Source: Acinetobacter sp. UBA6641
GTDB lineage: Bacteria > Pseudomonadota > Gammaproteobacteria > Pseudomonadales > Moraxellaceae
DNA length: 6,941 bases
Direction: 5' to 3'
Assembly: GCA_002455755.1 (NCBI GenBank)
Contig: DKLL01000117.1
Coordinates: forward strand, 12,643-19,583
The notes beneath the pieces are model-generated. The model saw nothing but the letters and a program-made list of their open reading frames with translations. It had not been told where the DNA came from and searched no databases. Below are positions 4,785 through 6,941 of the stretch, piece after piece (the first letter of the stretch is position 1; every line of letters starts with the position of its first letter). Made by a program: the position numbers and the translations under genes.

Positions 4785-6278
4785 ATGAAAAAAACACCGT
4801 TAAACCTTGCAGTCACATTAATTTTATCTGCAACCAGTTCACTGAGTTTTGCCAGTGACGCTGACGTACAAAAGCAACTGAGCAGCTTGCAGCAACAAAT
4901 TGAAAGTCTGCAACAGCGTTTAAATGCCGTCGAAGCACAACCTCAGGCCAAAGCTGCTGTCGTTGCACCTGTGAATAACAGCGTAGCCAGGGATAGCAGT
5001 GAGGCTAGCGATGCATCTGAATTGGCTGCAGGTCCAACACCGGCAACATCGGACGATATTGAAGGTTTACGTTCAGATGTCGAAAACTATAAATATGACC
5101 AGTCGCGTCAGTATGAACGCCAAACCGTAAAGTCGAGCCGTGATACGACTTTATTCGGTACGGTGCAACTGCGTGCCAATGTGCAGGACAATAACACTGC
5201 ACCGAATACGCCTAAATCGGGCTTTGATGTGGGTACGGCATTGCTGGGGGTGCGCGGTAATTTATTTAAAGATTATAACGAAGGCAAAAACCTCGATTAC
5301 CAGGCCTCTTTTGGTTATGCAAAACGCAATGACGGTACCAATAACAGTAACTTTAACCTGCTGGATGCCTACCTGCGCTATCACGTCTTTTCAACCAATG
5401 GTGGCGCTGAAATTCCACGTCTAAATCTGACTCTGGGTCAACAACTCTTGCCATTTGGTCTGGACGTGCAATCTCCAGAAGATTTACGTCCCACCATTAG
5501 CACTGCATCTGCAGCGACCTATTTAGGGTTATTTACCCGTCAAAACGGCTTGATTGTCCGTGGCGATGCCAAGCCATTTGTCGACTATGGCGCGAACTAC
5601 CGTGCGCCGTTGTTTGAATATGCAATTGGTGTGACTAACGGCAATGGCAGCAACAAGACCGATGACAATAACGGCAAAGACTATATCGGTCGTGTGGCAT
5701 TCACTTTGCCGGTGGACTATGCCAGCTGGTTACGTGAATTCAAGGTCGGTGCGTCTTATATCAAAGGCGAAGCAAAATTATCCGGCTCAGGTATTACTGA
5801 CAATAAAGCCCAGAAAGATCGCCTCGGCTTCGATATCTATTACAACCATGCCCCGTTAGGCGTGACCTATGAATATCTGCAAGGCAAGACCGACTATGCC
5901 ATTGCTGCTACCGCTACTGCGCCTGCATCTATTCAGAATGCCAAGGCCGAAGGGCATACGGTTACTGCGTTCTATACCTTGGGCGATCAGTTTTATAACA
6001 GCATTAAATCCAATGCCAAGTTTGATGACTTCTGGCCGAAGTCAATCCAGGGCTATTACCGTTTTGACCGCTATAACCCGAATAAAAATCAGAAAGATTA
6101 TCTCGATAGCGCAAGTGGTCGTATTGGTGAATATGACATTCACTCTTTGGGCCTGAACCTGTTCTTTGCTCAAACCACCAAATTCCAGTTACAGCTGAAT
6201 CATTACATCTATGACATAGAAACAGCCACCCAAAAAGACACCAATGAATTGCAGGCGCAATTCCAGTACACGTTTTAA
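4785..6278 (+). CDS. Outer-membrane porin, OprO/OprP- or DcaP-like, free of Cys and Met
   Basis: Predicted trimeric beta-barrel channel for uptake of a small anion across the outer membrane. The 497-residue protein has a Sec signal peptide cleaved after SFA (residue 23). A short coiled coil follows (about 26-51, QKQLSSLQQQIESLQQRL), then an Ala/Pro/Ser-rich linker to about 90. The barrel runs from about 121 to a C-terminal Phe in QFQYTF, the usual Bam recognition end. The barrel contains LNLTLGQQLLPFGLD, resembling the GQ-x-x-PFG signature of phosphate-selective porins (PF07396). The N-terminal coiled coil is shared with Acinetobacter DcaP. After the initiator there is no Met and no Cys in 496 residues, where about fifteen would be usual. 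It is followed 25 nt later by an ABC substrate-binding gene, so it is probably the outer-membrane entry for the same substrate, perhaps an organosulfur anion. The exact family and substrate are not settled. Confidence 0.88.
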   Translation: MKKTPLNLAVTLILSATSSLSFASDADVQKQLSSLQQQIESLQQRLNAVEAQPQAKAAVVAPVNNSVARDSSEASDASELAAGPTPATSDDIEGLRSDVENYKYDQSRQYERQTVKSSRDTTLFGTVQLRANVQDNNTAPNTPKSGFDVGTALLGVRGNLFKDYNEGKNLDYQASFGYAKRNDGTNNSNFNLLDAYLRYHVFSTNGGAEIPRLNLTLGQQLLPFGLDVQSPEDLRPTISTASAATYLGLFTRQNGLIVRGDAKPFVDYGANYRAPLFEYAIGVTNGNGSNKTDDNNGKDYIGRVAFTLPVDYASWLREFKVGASYIKGEAKLSGSGITDNKAQKDRLGFDIYYNHAPLGVTYEYLQGKTDYAIAATATAPASIQNAKAEGHTVTAFYTLGDQFYNSIKSNAKFDDFWPKSIQGYYRFDRYNPNKNQKDYLDSASGRIGEYDIHSLGLNLFFAQTTKFQLQLNHYIYDIETATQKDTNELQAQFQYTF

Positions 6279-6303
6279 TTTTGATTGTTGAGGAACAGAT
6301 TCA

Positions 6304-6941
6304 ATGAAACTTTTTTCTAAAAAAATTGCAGCAACATTTGTAGTGCTCTCCGCATTCGGTTTAAGCCTACAAATTCATGCAGCCAATCCCAAAGAAATCC
6401 GTATTTCGCTATCGGGTGCAGGTGAAGGCGGTAAACCCAAATTAGGTGGGTTCTCTATTGCCACTGCGCAGGCGCGGGGTGTGCTGGAACAGGAATTTCA
6501 AAAAGATGGTATTAAAATTAAATGGCTGTTTTTCCCGGGTGCCGGTCCGGCAACCAACGAAGCTTTGGCTAATGGAAAGCTGGATTTTGCTTTTCAGGGC
6601 GATTTACCTTCACTGGTTGGTCGTGCAACAGGACTGAAAACCAGAGTCCTGTTTTCTACGGGGCGGTTTGGGCCAGTCTATGTGGCTGTACCTGCCGATT
6701 CCAGGGCAAAAAGTTTTGCTGATTTAAAAGGCAAAAAATTCTCGATCTTTAAAGGCACTAATCAGCAAATTGTATTTAACCGCTTATTGGCAAAATACGG
6801 TTTTACTGAACGTGACTTACGTGTCATTTCACAAGATGGTTTCTCTGCACGTACAGCACTTGCCACAGGAGATATTGATGCTGCGATTACCTCTCCCTTT
6901 AGTCTGGTTTCACGTGGAGTCGCAAAAACCTTACTTGAAAT
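6304..6941 (+). CDS. Periplasmic ABC substrate-binding protein, SsuA/NMT1-like (3' truncated by window)
   Basis: First 212 codons of a periplasmic binding protein that would deliver its ligand to an inner-membrane ABC importer. The signal peptide (1-26, cleavage after IHA) is followed by RISLSG at strand 1 and WLFFPGAGPATNEALANGKLD. FQGDLPSLVGRATG and KSFADLKGKKFSIFKGT come next, the latter typical of the SsuA/TauA/NMT1 superfamily at the hinge-crossing region. DIDAAIT and SPFSLVSRG follow. The ATG is supported by AGGA (6291-6294) nine nucleotides upstream. The gene lies 25 nt after the porin and is almost certainly in its operon. The visible part has no Cys and no Met beyond the initiator (211 residues), like the porin. 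Aliphatic sulfonate or sulfate ester is the likely ligand from family and composition. Nitrate, thiamine precursor or another ligand of the superfamily is not excluded. Permease, ATPase and any desulfonating enzyme would lie beyond the window. Confidence 0.85.
   Translation, partial: MKLFSKKIAATFVVLSAFGLSLQIHAANPKEIRISLSGAGEGGKPKLGGFSIATAQARGVLEQEFQKDGIKIKWLFFPGAGPATNEALANGKLDFAFQGDLPSLVGRATGLKTRVLFSTGRFGPVYVAVPADSRAKSFADLKGKKFSIFKGTNQQIVFNRLLAKYGFTERDLRVISQDGFSARTALATGDIDAAITSPFSLVSRGVAKTLLE

Noticed and set aside
5140..6156. Several plus-strand frames and one minus-strand frame inside the porin gene
   Set aside because: All overlap the continuous porin frame, which has a signal peptide and a C-terminal Phe; the alternatives are frame shadows.
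6446..6637. 63-codon plus-strand frame within the substrate-binding gene
   Set aside because: It is an out-of-frame shadow; the frame from 6304 has a signal peptide, a good ribosome site and family motifs.

Overview
The window looks like a chromosomal segment of a moderately AT-rich gammaproteobacterium, most likely Acinetobacter. This rests on the PhoB/PhoR sequences, the base composition and the style of the outer-membrane porin. No alignment could be run, so the genus is an inference.

Left part (11-2195, minus strand): phoB and phoR, the phosphate-starvation two-component system, form a two-gene operon. phoB starts with GTG and is preceded by a Pho-box-like promoter that suggests autoregulation. 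Middle part (2324-4154): a TetR-family repressor gene and a classical short-chain dehydrogenase (SDR) gene are divergent. Between them, a perfect inverted repeat overlaps a near-consensus sigma-70 promoter for the SDR, so the repressor probably controls the SDR and perhaps itself. A strong intrinsic terminator closes the SDR gene.

Right part (4401-6941, plus strand): this is the most interesting region. A porin of the phosphate-selective (OprO/OprP) or DcaP type is followed 25 nt later by the first 212 codons of an SsuA/NMT1-like periplasmic substrate-binding protein of an ABC importer. Neither product contains a single cysteine or methionine after the start codon (0 of 496 and 0 of 211 residues). 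The four other proteins in the window carry about 3-6 %. In the 680-base gap upstream lies an unannotated small ORF (4459-4572, 37 codons, or 44 codons from 4438). Ten of its 37 residues are Cys or Met, seven of them among the last twelve. It is followed by a 212-nt untranslated stretch with competing RNA hairpins and a G-rich block before the porin start.

The simplest reading is a sulfur-scavenging operon made of sulfur-sparing proteins and controlled by a leader peptide whose translation reports Cys/Met (charged tRNA) supply. This resembles the polycysteine leader ORFs known from actinobacteria. Mechanism, substrate (sulfonate or sulfate ester) and conservation are inference. No mobile element, CRISPR array, tRNA or rRNA was seen.
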